In this document: in pieces, positions 26,322-35,693 of the stretch | Layout: each line of letters opens with the position of its first letter | Position numbering within the stretch: position 1 is the first letter of the stretch | Assembly (NCBI RefSeq): GCF_013415125.1 | Contig: NZ_JACCDE010000020.1 | Coordinates: 40,065 to 104,064, forward strand | DNA: 64,000 bases | Source of the DNA: Vreelandella glaciei | GTDB lineage: Bacteria > Pseudomonadota > Gammaproteobacteria > Pseudomonadales > Halomonadaceae | Reading direction: 5' to 3' | Position numbers and translations under genes: made by a program | The notes under the pieces: generated by a model | Told to the model about the DNA's origin: nothing | What the model saw: the letters and a program-made list of their open reading frames with translations, nothing else | Databases searched by the model: none

Positions 26322-27374
26322 GTGAGGGGCAGCGTAACGGGAGTGTCTGCAGGGAGTGCAAAAGCGCTATCAATATCGTTAGCCGTTGGCGCCGTCGGCG
26401 GCACGCTGTTTCAACTCACCGGATTACCCCTCGCCTGGATGCTAGGCCCCTTGATTGCCAACCTGCTGGCGTCTTCACAAGGCGTGAAGGTCGCGGTACC
26501 TGAACCGCTGCGTAACGTGTTTCTAGCGGTGATGGGCATGGTGCTGGGCAGCCAGGTGACCCCACAGTTAGCGCACCGTGTGTTGGATTGGCCTGTTTCC
26601 GCTGCGCTATTACTGCTAGGGGTAGCCGCTTCCACCGCCGTCGCCGCTGCCTGGTATCGACGCTGTGGATTTGACCCGGTCAGTGCCTGGTTTGGTGCCT
26701 CTCCTGGTGCCATGACGGCGATGATCCTGTTGGGCGAAAAGTGCGGCGGCGACCCTCAGCGCATTGCGGTCGCGCAGTCGCTGCGGGTCATTTTAGTGAT
26801 TCTATTTCTTCCGCCGCTGTTCTGGGCCTACGAGGACGGTGGCGACAGCATTGGCCCTGTTCACATTGGCTTAGAACATGGCTGGATGCTATTGATGATC
26901 CCGCTAATATTGCCGCTAGGCCGCTGGCTGCGAATTCCCAGCCCCGCATTGCTGGCACCACTGCTAGTCGCGGCTTTATTATCCGGTAGTGATATGGCTA
27001 GTCTCGCTCTGCCAGGATGGGGGATGAACCTGATGCTATGGGTGTTGGGCAGTGCCATTGGTTCGCGCTTTCAAGGCATGACGCGCAAGCTTTTTGGCCG
27101 CTATTTATGGCAGTCTGGCGTGGCGACGCTGTTAGCACTGCTGGTACTGGCGCTGTTTGCCGAGCTAATCCACCAGCTGTTGGGCGTCGGGCGCGATGTG
27201 GCGCTATTGGCGCTTGCCCCCGGCGGTATTGGCGAAATGGCGATTCTTGCGGTTGCGCTCAACATTGATCCGGTGTTTGTCGCCTTTCATCACCTGTTGC
27301 GTATGGTCACGCTGATGATTATTGCTCCGTTCTGGGCGCGCTGGTTACTGCGCCACTCCTCCACCACGCCATAA
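26322..27374 (+). CDS. AbrB-family (AmoA-like) membrane protein
   Basis: A 350-residue hydrophobic protein with two similar halves. Each half starts with a GG(T/S)-LPxAWMLGPL-type motif: LTGLPLAWMLGPLIANLL near residue 35-50 and a counterpart in the second half around RIPSPALLAPLLVAALL. This is the AbrB duplication family, often mis-labelled ammonia monooxygenase or transcriptional regulator. There is no DNA-binding domain here; about ten membrane helices suggest a transporter or regulator in the inner membrane. It starts with GTG after GAGGAG. The ABC exporter gene follows by 39 bp. Confidence 0.82.
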   Translation: MRGSVTGVSAGSAKALSISLAVGAVGGTLFQLTGLPLAWMLGPLIANLLASSQGVKVAVPEPLRNVFLAVMGMVLGSQVTPQLAHRVLDWPVSAALLLLGVAASTAVAAAWYRRCGFDPVSAWFGASPGAMTAMILLGEKCGGDPQRIAVAQSLRVILVILFLPPLFWAYEDGGDSIGPVHIGLEHGWMLLMIPLILPLGRWLRIPSPALLAPLLVAALLSGSDMASLALPGWGMNLMLWVLGSAIGSRFQGMTRKLFGRYLWQSGVATLLALLVLALFAELIHQLLGVGRDVALLALAPGGIGEMAILAVALNIDPVFVAFHHLLRMVTLMIIAPFWARWLLRHSSTTP

Positions 27375-27413
27375 CGTCCATTAACACCAACGCCAGTGAC
27401 GTAAGGAAACATC

Positions 27414-29318
27414 ATGCTATCGCGTGTTTTACAGCCGCTATTTCGTTATTTCGAAACACGGGTTAACCCTTACCCGGAAGGCGAGGTCAAAACGCCGCCT
27501 AAGGGCTTAATACCGTTTATTGTGCACTTTTCCCGTCCGATGCTGCCGCTGTTACTGCTCATGACGCTGTTCACGGCGCTGGTGTCGGCGGCTGAAGTGG
27601 TTTTCTTCAGCTACATGGGTCAACTGGTCGATTGGCTGGGCAACGTTGAACGTGCAGGCTTTTGGGCTGAAAACGGCCTATGGCTTGCTGGCCTGGGGCT
27701 AGTGCTGCTGGTCGGCTTGCCGCTGTTGGTGCTGATGCAGTCACTGGTCACCCATCAGAGTATTTTCGGCAACTACCCGATGATCGGCCGCTGGCTATCC
27801 CACCGCCATATGCTGAGCCAGAGCCTGGCATTTTATCAGGACGAATTTGCCGGGCGGGTGTCGCAAAAAGTGATGCAAACGGCGCTGGCGATCCGCGAGA
27901 CCGTCACCAAGGTGATGGATTTATTGGTTTACGCCATCGTCTATTTTACCGGCGCGGCCTACCTGCTGGGCCGGGCGGATCTGTTGCTGCTGATCCCGTT
28001 GGGGCTCTGGCTGGTGGGCTACCTGGCGATCATGCGTTACTTCGTACCGCGTCTGCGTGATGTCTCTATGGACCAGGCGGACGCTCGTGCCCAGATGACC
28101 GGTCGCGTGGTGGACAGCTACAGCAATATCCAAACCATCAAGCTGTTTGCCGATACCGAGCGCGAGCAGCGCTACGCCAAAGACGCGATGGAAGGCTTTA
28201 TGGTCAACGTTCACCGCCAGATGCGACTGGTGACGATCATGAGCGTGGGATTGACGCTGCTCAACACGGCGCTGTTGGTGGGTACTGCGGCCATGGCGAT
28301 CAGCGCCTGGTATACGGAGGCGATTTCTCTGGGCGTTTTGGCGATTGCCATCGCGCTGGTCATGCGTATCCGCTTTATGTCCGACTGGATTTTGTGGGAA
28401 GTCGCCGGGCTGTTTGAAAATATTGGCACGGTTCAAGATGGCATGAACACCATCGCTCAGAAGCCAACGATCAACGATGCGCCCAATGCGAAAGCGCTTC
28501 AGGTTCCCCATGGCGAAATTGTGTTTGACGCGCTGCGCTTTCAATACGCTCAGGCGAAAGGGGAGAGTAAAAATGTCTTTGATGGACTCAGCCTGACCAT
28601 TAAGCCTGGCGAGAAAATCGGTCTGATCGGCCGTTCCGGCGCAGGTAAATCTACCCTGGCCAATCTGCTGCTGCGTTTTTATGACTTGCAAGGTGGGCAG
28701 ATATTGATCGACGGGCAAAACATTGCCGAGGTGACGCAAACCTCCTTGCGCCACCAGATTGGCATGGTGACCCAGGACACCTCGCTGCTGCACCGCTCGC
28801 TGCGCGAGAACATTCGTTACGGCAGCCCCCACGCCAGTGATGAAGATGTTTGGAACGCGGTGTGCCGTGCCCATGCAGATACCTTTATCAATGATCTGGT
28901 CGACCCGAAAGGGCGTCGCGGCCTGGATGCCCATGTGGGCGAGCGCGGTGTGAAGCTTTCCGGCGGGCAGCGCCAGCGGATCGCGATCGCCCGGGTGCTG
29001 CTCAAAAATGCTCCGATTCTGGTTCTGGACGAGGCCACCTCGGCGCTGGACTCAGAAGTGGAGGCCGCCATTCAAGAACAGCTGGATACGCTAATGGAAG
29101 GCAAAACGGTGATTGCCATTGCGCATCGTCTCTCTACCATTGCCATGCTCGATCGGTTAATTGTGGTGGATGAAGGGCGCATGGTGGAAACCGGTACGCA
29201 TCAGGAGTTACTGGCAAAAGGGGGTATCTATGCCAGCCTGTGGCAGCGCCAATCTGGTGGTTTCCTGGGTCTGGACGTGTCAGAAGATGCTTCGTCTGCT
29301 AACGTGTCGTACACATGA
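27414..29318 (+). CDS. ABC exporter, fused permease and ATPase
   Basis: A 634-residue half-transporter of the MsbA-like exporter class. The N-terminal ~350 residues hold six membrane helices. The C-terminal ATPase has Walker A GRSGAGKST, Q-loop MVTQDTS, signature KLSGGQRQRIAIARVLL, Walker B ILVLDEATSALD and the switch His in AIAHRLSTI. It would act as a homodimer exporting a lipid, peptide or drug; the substrate is not evident. AAGGA precedes the ATG. The neighbours (AbrB-type protein upstream, MDR oxidoreductase downstream) do not specify a pathway. Confidence 0.92.
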   Translation: MLSRVLQPLFRYFETRVNPYPEGEVKTPPKGLIPFIVHFSRPMLPLLLLMTLFTALVSAAEVVFFSYMGQLVDWLGNVERAGFWAENGLWLAGLGLVLLVGLPLLVLMQSLVTHQSIFGNYPMIGRWLSHRHMLSQSLAFYQDEFAGRVSQKVMQTALAIRETVTKVMDLLVYAIVYFTGAAYLLGRADLLLLIPLGLWLVGYLAIMRYFVPRLRDVSMDQADARAQMTGRVVDSYSNIQTIKLFADTEREQRYAKDAMEGFMVNVHRQMRLVTIMSVGLTLLNTALLVGTAAMAISAWYTEAISLGVLAIAIALVMRIRFMSDWILWEVAGLFENIGTVQDGMNTIAQKPTINDAPNAKALQVPHGEIVFDALRFQYAQAKGESKNVFDGLSLTIKPGEKIGLIGRSGAGKSTLANLLLRFYDLQGGQILIDGQNIAEVTQTSLRHQIGMVTQDTSLLHRSLRENIRYGSPHASDEDVWNAVCRAHADTFINDLVDPKGRRGLDAHVGERGVKLSGGQRQRIAIARVLLKNAPILVLDEATSALDSEVEAAIQEQLDTLMEGKTVIAIAHRLSTIAMLDRLIVVDEGRMVETGTHQELLAKGGIYASLWQRQSGGFLGLDVSEDASSANVSYT

Positions 29319-29354
29319 ATACAGCAGCAGCTACTGCTTCGAAGGAGGTATCCG

Positions 29355-30362
29355 ATGCAAGTGATTACATTGCAGCAGCCCGGCGGGCTAGACAATCTTA
29401 AGGTGCAGCAGGCGGAAGCCCCCGGTGAGCCGGGAGCGGGTGAAATTAAAGTACGCCTTCATGCAAGTTCCTTGAATTTCCACGACTATGCCGTGGTCGC
29501 CGGGATGATTCCTGCCGAAGATGGGCGTATTCCCATGTCGGACGGTGCGGGCGTTGTCGAAGCCGTCGGCGAAGGTGTTAGCGAATTCGCGGTGGGCGAC
29601 CACGTGGTCTCGACCTTTTTCCCACACTGGCTGGAAGGCCCGGCCAGAGTGGGGGATTTTCGCACTACGCCGGGCGACGGCGTGGATGGCTATGCCCGTG
29701 AGCAGGTTATACGCCCGGTTGAATGGTTTACTCATCAGCCCAAGGGCTACAGCCATGCGGAATCCGCTACGTTAACTACCGCTGGCTTAACCGCATGGCG
29801 GGCACTGGTCGTCGATGGTGGCATTAAAGCGGGCGATACGGTGCTTGTGCTGGGCACCGGTGGGGTATCCATTTTTGCCCTGCAGTTTGCTCGCCTGATG
29901 GGCGCGCGTGTGATCGCCACCTCATCGTCGAATGAAAAACTGGCGCGGCTGCGGGAAATGGGCGCCGAGCACACCATCAACTATACAGAGACGCCTGATT
30001 GGGGTAAGCGCGTGAAAGAGCTGACAAATGGCGAAGGCGTTGATCATATCGTTGAAGTAGGTGGGCCGGGTACGCTGCCGCAGTCCTTTGATGCGATAAA
30101 AATCGGTGGGCATATCGCCTTGATTGGCATCCTCACTGGCCGTGAGGGTGAAATACCCACGGCTAAATTAATGGCCAAGCAGGCGAATTTGAAAGGCTTA
30201 ATCGTCGGCAGTCGTCGCCAGCAGGTCGAAATGATTCGTGCGCTGGAAACCCTCGATATGCATCCGGTAATTGACCGGGAATTTCCGCTGGCTGAAATCG
30301 CTAACGCCTTTCGTCATCAGGCGTCAGGTCAACACTTCGGTAAGATTTGTCTAACGTTCTAA
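29355..30362 (+). CDS. MDR-family NAD(P)-dependent oxidoreductase (quinone-reductase-like)
   Basis: A 335-residue medium-chain dehydrogenase/reductase. The N-terminal catalytic domain has LNFHDYAVVAGMIP and MSDGAGVVEAVGEGVSEFAVGDHV. The Rossmann part has LGTGGVSIFALQFARLMGARVIATS. The usual zinc-binding Cys/His set of alcohol dehydrogenases is absent (HDYAVV in place of a Cys site), as in quinone reductases and related zinc-free enzymes. The substrate is unknown. AAGGAGG precedes the ATG. It lies 36 bp after the ABC exporter on the same strand. Confidence 0.87.
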   Translation: MQVITLQQPGGLDNLKVQQAEAPGEPGAGEIKVRLHASSLNFHDYAVVAGMIPAEDGRIPMSDGAGVVEAVGEGVSEFAVGDHVVSTFFPHWLEGPARVGDFRTTPGDGVDGYAREQVIRPVEWFTHQPKGYSHAESATLTTAGLTAWRALVVDGGIKAGDTVLVLGTGGVSIFALQFARLMGARVIATSSSNEKLARLREMGAEHTINYTETPDWGKRVKELTNGEGVDHIVEVGGPGTLPQSFDAIKIGGHIALIGILTGREGEIPTAKLMAKQANLKGLIVGSRRQQVEMIRALETLDMHPVIDREFPLAEIANAFRHQASGQHFGKICLTF

Positions 30363-30451
30363 GCCAGTTGGCAGCGTCATTTCTACCATCGCTATAGCCA
30401 GAAAGCTTGCACGCCTAGCCGACCTTGTGGGCGTGCAAGACAACATTTACG

Positions 30452-30718
30452 TTATTCCGGCAATAGGCTATAGACTACCCCCTTTACTTCAAGCTCAAGT
30501 ATTTCTTTGTAGGGCACTGTAATCCCTTCCACATCGCCTGGCGTGCGGTGGCTGTTTTTAATTTCAGTTTCTGGAATTACTTTCACGCCAAACAAGCCGA
30601 CATGCTGAATTCTGGCACTAAATCGATTACCTTCATGCTCGATCAATAGCCGCTCACCAGCAATACATTTTTCTAATTTGGCGTGTAGCTCTTCTGCGCT
30701 GACCTGAACAACACTCAT
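30452..30718 (-). CDS. Small conserved-looking protein, unknown function
   Basis: An 88-residue protein with a good AAGGAG ribosome site nine bases before its ATG. It begins MSVVQVSAEELHAKLEKCIAG, followed by alternating hydrophobic and charged residues that suggest a small beta-barrel (LLIEHEGNRFSARIQHVGLFGVKVIP). No membrane segment or signal peptide. I do not recognise the family. It stands alone between two plus-strand genes. Confidence 0.65.
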   Translation of the reverse strand: MSVVQVSAEELHAKLEKCIAGERLLIEHEGNRFSARIQHVGLFGVKVIPETEIKNSHRTPGDVEGITVPYKEILELEVKGVVYSLLPE

Positions 30719-30875
30719 CGCTTTCTCCTTTAGCTGTTGCCTACGACATCCGTCCTTTAAGAGCGTTAAATATTGCTTTTAACGACTTTATTTTAGACTA
30801 TAAGTTCGGTTATGAGGTTAGCCTTTAGGAATGCCGTGCTAAAGTGCTGGTATTTCTAGTGACAGGAATAGGTAC

Positions 30876-32024
30876 ATGGGGGAGCAGCCATCATCAGCCG
30901 ACACACCGTTGTGGGAAGTCGTTGAGCTTGATCAATTTCATACCCCCGAGCAGACCCAGGCCAGCCAGTGGCGACGTTCATTACGCTCGGCGTCAAAATG
31001 GCTAGTGGGCAAGAGCGCTGCCGAGCAGCAAGTGAAAGAAGAGAGCGAGCTACGCGCGCTACCTGAGGTTCGGCTGGCGCATTTAGTGCCACCCATCGAT
31101 TGGTCATTTGCAGCTAAGGCGTTAGCGCAACAGCTTGAAAGCTGCGAAGCGCCGGTAATCTTTTTTATTACCCCACCTCATAGCGGCCATACATCGGTGG
31201 TTAGGCAGTGGGCGGAAGAGCATCACGTCGCCTGTTTACCGCCACCCACGCTTAACGAACTCGCCAAGGGGGGCACTGAGTGGGTAGAGCGCTGCATCAA
31301 TCAACAAAAGTGGGCAGTGCCGGCCCTAGAGCGCCACTTTTTACGCCATACCCAAGGGATTCAGGGTATTCGTGAGTTTCTTGAGCGCGCTTTAAGCGGC
31401 CGCCTGGGGCAGGGCGTGATTGGCTGTGACAGCTGGGCCTATGCGTATCTTCAGCAGGTGATCGGAATTGATGGCGCGCCGGTGTTTACCCTGCAATCGA
31501 TGGAGGGTGAGCAGCTGTCACGTTATTTTGCGGCGATGGCGACTCATGAGGGGCAGCCTCCAGGGGTCTACAGTACGCGAACCGGCAAGCAGGTATTGTC
31601 CGATTCAGCATCTAAGCAAAACGGTAAAGCGCCTAATAAAGAGCTCCAGCGCTTAGCGGCTCACTGCCGTGGTCATATAGGACTTGCATGGCACTACTGG
31701 CGCGAGCGGCTGCGTGAGCCAAAAGCAGAGGATGAAGAGGCCCTATGGTTAGTGGATGCCCTCGCCGAGGCGGAGCTTTCCGCCGACACCGGGGATATCG
31801 CCACACTGGTACTGCATGCGTTACTGCTTCATGGCGGTCTGGATGACCACGCTCTAGGAGATGTGCTGCCGTTCTCACACCATGAAGCACTGAATGCCCG
31901 TTTAGCCCTGCAGCGCAAAGGCATTATTTTAAGTTGCGAAGGGCGCTGGCAGATCACACCGCTAAGCTACGCGAGCGTTCGTCAGTTATTGGCGTCGCGT
32001 AATTATCTGGTCGACCCTCTTTAA
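30876..32024 (+). CDS. Degenerate P-loop ATPase-like protein with C-terminal winged helix, unknown function
   Basis: A 382-residue soluble protein I do not recognise. After a polar ~70-residue N-terminus comes VIFFITPPHSGHTSVVRQW (about 94-112), which looks like a strand plus P-loop whose GK(S/T) has become GHTS. A Walker-B-like strand VIGCDSWAYAYL follows near 180. The last ~90 residues (ATLVLHALLLHGGLDDHALGDVL, then ALQRKGIILSCEGRWQITP) look like a winged helix. The order is that of STAND/AAA-type ATPases, but loss of the Walker Lys argues against ATP hydrolysis. The mscS-like gene begins 35 bp downstream, so the two are probably co-transcribed. Confidence 0.6.
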   Translation: MGEQPSSADTPLWEVVELDQFHTPEQTQASQWRRSLRSASKWLVGKSAAEQQVKEESELRALPEVRLAHLVPPIDWSFAAKALAQQLESCEAPVIFFITPPHSGHTSVVRQWAEEHHVACLPPPTLNELAKGGTEWVERCINQQKWAVPALERHFLRHTQGIQGIREFLERALSGRLGQGVIGCDSWAYAYLQQVIGIDGAPVFTLQSMEGEQLSRYFAAMATHEGQPPGVYSTRTGKQVLSDSASKQNGKAPNKELQRLAAHCRGHIGLAWHYWRERLREPKAEDEEALWLVDALAEAELSADTGDIATLVLHALLLHGGLDDHALGDVLPFSHHEALNARLALQRKGIILSCEGRWQITPLSYASVRQLLASRNYLVDPL

Positions 32025-32059
32025 GCAGCCCTTCGCGATAGGCCCACGGAGGGCATTCC

Positions 32060-32911
32060 ATGGAAGAACAACAGAAGTACGCGCGACTGTTTAACGATAT
32101 CGATAGCCAAACGCTGATTACGTTAGGTGTTGTGCTGCTAGCAACCATTGTGTTGATTATTGTCAGCCAACGCGGGCTGAACTGGATCGGCAATCGAATG
32201 CATGGCCAAGTACGTTTTCGTATTTTTGCCTTGGTGCCGATGACACGCTTGCTGATATTGATGACTGCGCTCGCCATCATCGTACCGACGATTATTGAGC
32301 CTTCGCTACGTAACATGGTGACCGTGATGGGGGCGTTGGGCTTAGCCATTGGCTTTGCCATGAAAGATTACGTCAGCAGCCTGATAGCGGGCGTTGTCTC
32401 AGCGGTAGAACTGCCTTATCGGCCCGGCGACTGGGTGCAAATTGAAGATACCTACGGCGAGGTCAAACACGTTGGCTTACGCACCGTTGACATCCAAACC
32501 CCTGACGATGATTTAGTTTATGTGCCGCATTTAAAACTGTGGGATCACGCCGTTTATAACGCCAACAACGGCGGTACCAGCCTGCAGTGCGTGGCGAGCT
32601 TTTATCTTCACCCGGAGCACGAAGCAGGCTGGGTACGCAAAGCATTGCGCGATGTGGCGCTAACCAGTGCCTACCTGAAGTTCGACAAACCAATTATTGT
32701 CGTAGCTGAGGAGAAACCCTGGGGTACCCACTACCGCATACGCGCCTACCCGGTGGACCCTCGCCAGCAATTCTTGTTTATTACCGATCTCACCTTACGC
32801 GGCAAAAAAGTGCTGAGTGCCGCGGGCGTACAGTCAGCGATGTTGCCACCGGATGCGGCTCTGGATACCCGCAACGCGGTAGGGTCAGCTTCCTCAAGAG
32901 GTAATGATTAA
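32060..32911 (+). CDS. MscS-family mechanosensitive channel
   Basis: A 283-residue small-conductance mechanosensitive channel homologue. Three membrane helices precede the pore-lining TM3 segment [27 protein letters not shown]. The beta domain follows with [37 protein letters not shown], the family signature. It releases solutes on hypo-osmotic shock, which suits a halophile. It lacks extra N-terminal domains and is E. coli MscS-sized. Its stop overlaps tail to tail with the YebC-family gene. Confidence 0.92.
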   Translation: MEEQQKYARLFNDIDSQTLITLGVVLLATIVLIIVSQRGLNWIGNRMHGQVRFRIFALVPMTRLLILMTALAIIVPTIIEPSLRNMVTVMGALGLAIGFAMKDYVSSLIAGVVSAVELPYRPGDWVQIEDTYGEVKHVGLRTVDIQTPDDDLVYVPHLKLWDHAVYNANNGGTSLQCVASFYLHPEHEAGWVRKALRDVALTSAYLKFDKPIIVVAEEKPWGTHYRIRAYPVDPRQQFLFITDLTLRGKKVLSAAGVQSAMLPPDAALDTRNAVGSASSRGND

Positions 32912-33642
32912 CTATCACTCTCTTCGGGTAATTCACCGCTGTGATAGACGTTCTGCACGTCGTCCAGCTCATTGAGCATGCCCAGGAATTTTTCAAACAT
33001 GACCACGTCATCGCCTTCAACCGGCGTGGTGGTTTGCGGCAGAAACTGAATCTCGTCAACCTCAAAGTCAATCTCGCCAAACGCATCCAGCAGCGCCTGC
33101 TTGGCTTTGGCATAGTCGGTATGCGGCGCGAAAACGGTAATACGCTCGCCTTCCTGCTCGATGTCGGTGACATCGACATCGGCTTCCATCAATGCTTCCA
33201 GTACGGCGTCTTCATCGCTTCCGGCGAAGGAGAAGATAGCGCAGTGGTCGAACATATGGCTCACACTACCGGGCGTACCAATTTTGCTCTTGGTTTTGGT
33301 AAAGCAGCCGCGCACATCGCCAAAGGTGCGGTTAGGGTTGTCGGTTAGGCAGTCGACAATCACCATCACATTGCCGGGGCCAAAGCCCTCGTAGCGCGCG
33401 GCAGAGAAATCTTCCCCACCGGCACCGCTAGCTTTATCGAGCGCTTTATCAATGACGTGAGAGGGCACTTGGTCTTTTTTAGCCCGCTCCATTAAACCGC
33501 GCAGTGCTAAGTTACCGTTCGGGTCGGTACCACCAGCTTTGGCGCAGACGTAAATTTCGCGCCCGTATTTGCTGTAGACCTTGGTCTTTGCATCGGCCGT
33601 TTTGGCCATGGATTCCTTACGGTTCTGAAAAGCCCTACCCAT
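32908..33642 (-). CDS. YebC/PmpR-family protein (YeeN-like)
   Basis: A 244-residue YebC-family protein. The start [32 protein letters not shown] resembles E. coli YeeN more than YebC. Conserved stretches are [54 protein letters not shown] and [11 protein letters not shown]. YebC proteins were first described as DNA-binding regulators; newer work links some to relief of ribosome stalling on proline runs. Which applies here is unknown. The stop TAA shares bases 32909-32910 with the mscS stop. Confidence 0.9.
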   Translation of the reverse strand: MGRAFQNRKESMAKTADAKTKVYSKYGREIYVCAKAGGTDPNGNLALRGLMERAKKDQVPSHVIDKALDKASGAGGEDFSAARYEGFGPGNVMVIVDCLTDNPNRTFGDVRGCFTKTKSKIGTPGSVSHMFDHCAIFSFAGSDEDAVLEALMEADVDVTDIEQEGERITVFAPHTDYAKAKQALLDAFGEIDFEVDEIQFLPQTTTPVEGDDVVMFEKFLGMLNELDDVQNVYHSGELPEESDS

Positions 33643-33660
33643 GTTGCCGTCCTATGTATG

Positions 33661-33705
33661 TTTTCTAGACCTAATTTTTCTAGACTTAAGTTTTCTATAT
33701 GCCCC
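33661..33705. repeat. 15-bp period tandem repeat, three copies
   Basis: TTTTCTAGAC at 33661 and 33676 and TTTTCTATAT at 33691 are spaced exactly 15 bp. The array lies in the leader of the YebC-family gene. A second short array with 10-bp period (CAAAAGAG at 33734 and 33744) follows. Nothing else is evident in 33643-33887. Confidence 0.87.
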
Positions 33706-33887
33706 GCGCATTGCGCAGCGGGACGGGTGTCTTCAAAAGAGTGCAAAAGAGCGAAAAAGCAAATTTTACCCAACAGCGTACCATGCTAACAGCGTTATTT
33801 AAGAAGCTGGCCGAAGTGTTACTTGGCTTAGCGTATACTGGCGCTTACGCCTTATATCGTGATATCGACCCTCAAGGAGACAACCGC

Positions 33888-34505
33888 ATGCCATTGACAC
33901 TGTGGCTATCACTTGCCGCGATCTGTGCCATGGGCGCTATGTCGCCGGGGCCAAGTTTGGCACTGGTGCTACGCCATACATTAGGCGGTGGTCGTTTTGT
34001 TGGTGTAACGGCAGCCATATTTCATGCCCTGGGCGTAGGGTTTTACGCGCTATTGACCGTGTGGGGGTTGGGGGCATTAATTGCCGGTTTTCCGCTGCTG
34101 TTTCAACTGATCACTTGGTGCGGTGCCGCCTACTTAGCATGGCTGGGAATTAAAGCACTGCGGGCCGGTCAAGCGGGTGCCTTACAGCCGACAGTGATGA
34201 CCACTAACCGGGGCCAAGCAGCCAAAGAGGGCGTCCTCGTCGCGTTAGGTAACCCTAAGCTGATCCTATTTTTTGTCGCCCTGCTAAGTCAGTTTGTAAC
34301 GCCGGGCATGAGCGCGCTGGCCAAAGCAATTATAGTGCTAACAGCGATGATTATTGATGGTGGTTGGTACGTGTTGGTGGCTGTGCTGCTTTCCCACTCA
34401 CGCATTTTGCCTTGGCTGCAACAGCGTGCCCACTGGATTAACCGCATTACCGGGGTACTACTGATCGCGCTGGCGCTAAGAGTGGTCGCTGGGCCGCTGG
34501 TGTAA
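33888..34505 (+). CDS. LysE/RhtB-family amino-acid exporter
   Basis: A 205-residue membrane protein with about six helices. The N-terminus carries the family mark MGAMSPGPSLALVLRHTLGGGR, and YLAWLGIKALRAG is in the middle. Members export amino acids such as lysine, threonine or homoserine lactone; the substrate is not visible. AAGGAG lies at 33874-33879 before the ATG at 33888. A longer frame starting at 33699 has no ribosome site and adds a non-family extension through the tandem repeats. Confidence 0.9.
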   Translation: MPLTLWLSLAAICAMGAMSPGPSLALVLRHTLGGGRFVGVTAAIFHALGVGFYALLTVWGLGALIAGFPLLFQLITWCGAAYLAWLGIKALRAGQAGALQPTVMTTNRGQAAKEGVLVALGNPKLILFFVALLSQFVTPGMSALAKAIIVLTAMIIDGGWYVLVAVLLSHSRILPWLQQRAHWINRITGVLLIALALRVVAGPLV

Positions 34506-34563
34506 AAAGTAGAGTCGTGGCATGGTGATCGCTATGCCGTTTGAGGTTTTGTGGGGTCGAGTG

Positions 34564-35055
34564 ATGCCAATTTACGACCAAGACTGCTATACCCACCAAG
34601 GGCTGCCATTCAACCTACGCGCGCTGCGTGGCCAAGTACTGCTGGTGGTCAACGTTGCCAGCCAGTGTGGCTTCACCCCCCAGTTAAGCGAGCTGGAAGC
34701 ACTTTATCAGCGCTATCGGGACCGGGGCTTTACCGTGCTTGGTTTCCCCTGCAACCAGTTTGGCCGCCAGTCACCCGAGAGCGCGCAAGCCTTTTGCCAG
34801 TTTGGGGAACAGAAATTTGGGGTAAGCTTTCCGTTGATGGAGAAGGTTAACGTCAATGGCAGCCAGGCCCATCCTCTGTTTTGCTGGCTTAAGCGTGAAG
34901 CGCCCGGTGTGATGGGGACCCAATTGATTAAGTGGAATTTCACCAAATTCTTAATAGGCCGCGATGGCAAAGTGATTGCGCGCTTTGGGCCCCGCGACCA
35001 TGGGCGCCCGCTGCGTCTGGCGTTAGAGCAAGCGCTGGATCAAGCCTACCCATAA
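34564..35055 (+). CDS. Glutathione peroxidase (Cys type)
   Basis: A 163-residue thiol peroxidase of the glutathione peroxidase family (E. coli BtuE-like). The peroxidatic Cys is in VNVASQCGFTPQ. The partner Gln is in LGFPCNQFGRQ and the Trp in KWNFTKFLI. The resolving-Cys site reads GFPCNQF. It reduces hydroperoxides using thioredoxin or glutathione. I place the start at MPIYDQDCY, which matches family N-termini; the frame also allows an ATG at 34522. It is downstream of the LysE-type gene on the same strand. Confidence 0.9.
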   Translation: MPIYDQDCYTHQGLPFNLRALRGQVLLVVNVASQCGFTPQLSELEALYQRYRDRGFTVLGFPCNQFGRQSPESAQAFCQFGEQKFGVSFPLMEKVNVNGSQAHPLFCWLKREAPGVMGTQLIKWNFTKFLIGRDGKVIARFGPRDHGRPLRLALEQALDQAYP

Positions 35056-35099
35056 CGCTAATCTGTAAAACAAGAGTGAGACTGCCTGAAAAAGTCGGC

Positions 35100-35486
35100 C
35101 TAAATCTGTTCTCCCCGCGTGACAGCGACGCGGTTCATTAGCGCATTCCAGCGGTGGCGAACCATCATCGTGGTCAACCCCGAAAACAGCGCCCAGCTTT
35201 TGCGTCGCCAGCCCTTCAAGCGCATGTTGTGATTAACCAACTGCTTCATCAGCTTATAATCGTCAAATTGCCGCCACTCGCTAGCGATTGAAAGTTGGTG
35301 GCGAGACATCACCGGGGCCATTTCCAAGCGAAACATCCACTCAAGTTCATTGAGGGTCATATCGTAGCGCTGCACGACGTCTACCATGTGGGCGTAATCG
35401 CGTTCGCTGGGTTCACGATCCAGCCACAGCGGGGCTAGCGCTAGCCAAAGGTCACCACGTTCATCTACTAGCTGCTGTGCATTCAT
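35100..35486 (-). CDS. Small conserved-looking alpha-helical protein, unknown
   Basis: A 128-residue Trp-rich helical protein beginning MNAQQLVDERGDLWLALAPLWLDREP. It is rich in aromatic and basic residues (WRRKSWALFSGLTTMMVRHRWNALMNRVAV near the end), perhaps packing on a membrane or nucleic acid. No family recognised. GAGGTG precedes the ATG at 35486; a longer GTG frame to 35597 runs through a repeat and is rejected. It converges with the glutathione peroxidase gene and diverges from fabV. Confidence 0.65.
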   Translation of the reverse strand: MNAQQLVDERGDLWLALAPLWLDREPSERDYAHMVDVVQRYDMTLNELEWMFRLEMAPVMSRHQLSIASEWRQFDDYKLMKQLVNHNMRLKGWRRKSWALFSGLTTMMVRHRWNALMNRVAVTRGEQI

Positions 35487-35543
35487 GGTCACCTCATTAG
35501 AGAAGTCGGTGCTTAGGCAACTATCGTGACGTGAAAGCGCCTT

Positions 35544-35596
35544 TAGCTCAAGGGCGGACAATAGCGCACGGCTACACAATAGCTCAAGAGCGGACA
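35544..35596. repeat. 17-bp direct repeat, period 36 bp
   Basis: TAGCTCAAG(G/A)GCGGACA at 35544-35560 and 35580-35596 match at 16 of 17 positions. They lie in the divergent promoter region between the small helical protein and fabV, so they may be regulator sites or a duplication. Confidence 0.75.
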
Positions 35597-35693
35597 CACG
35601 GCACGGAGACAGCTAGAATAGCCCCACTGAGTCACAATGTTGCCTTGGCAGGGCGATGTTGGTAACCAAATCAATCCTATAACGAGGTTCAAT

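Noticed and set aside
26322..27374. AbrB-type DNA-binding regulator or ammonia monooxygenase
   Set aside because: The protein is hydrophobic throughout with a duplicated membrane motif; the names come from old mis-annotations of the family.
27921..28934. 337-codon open frame opposite the ABC exporter
   Set aside because: Shadow of a gene with all ABC motifs intact; the translated product is low-complexity His/Gln-rich.
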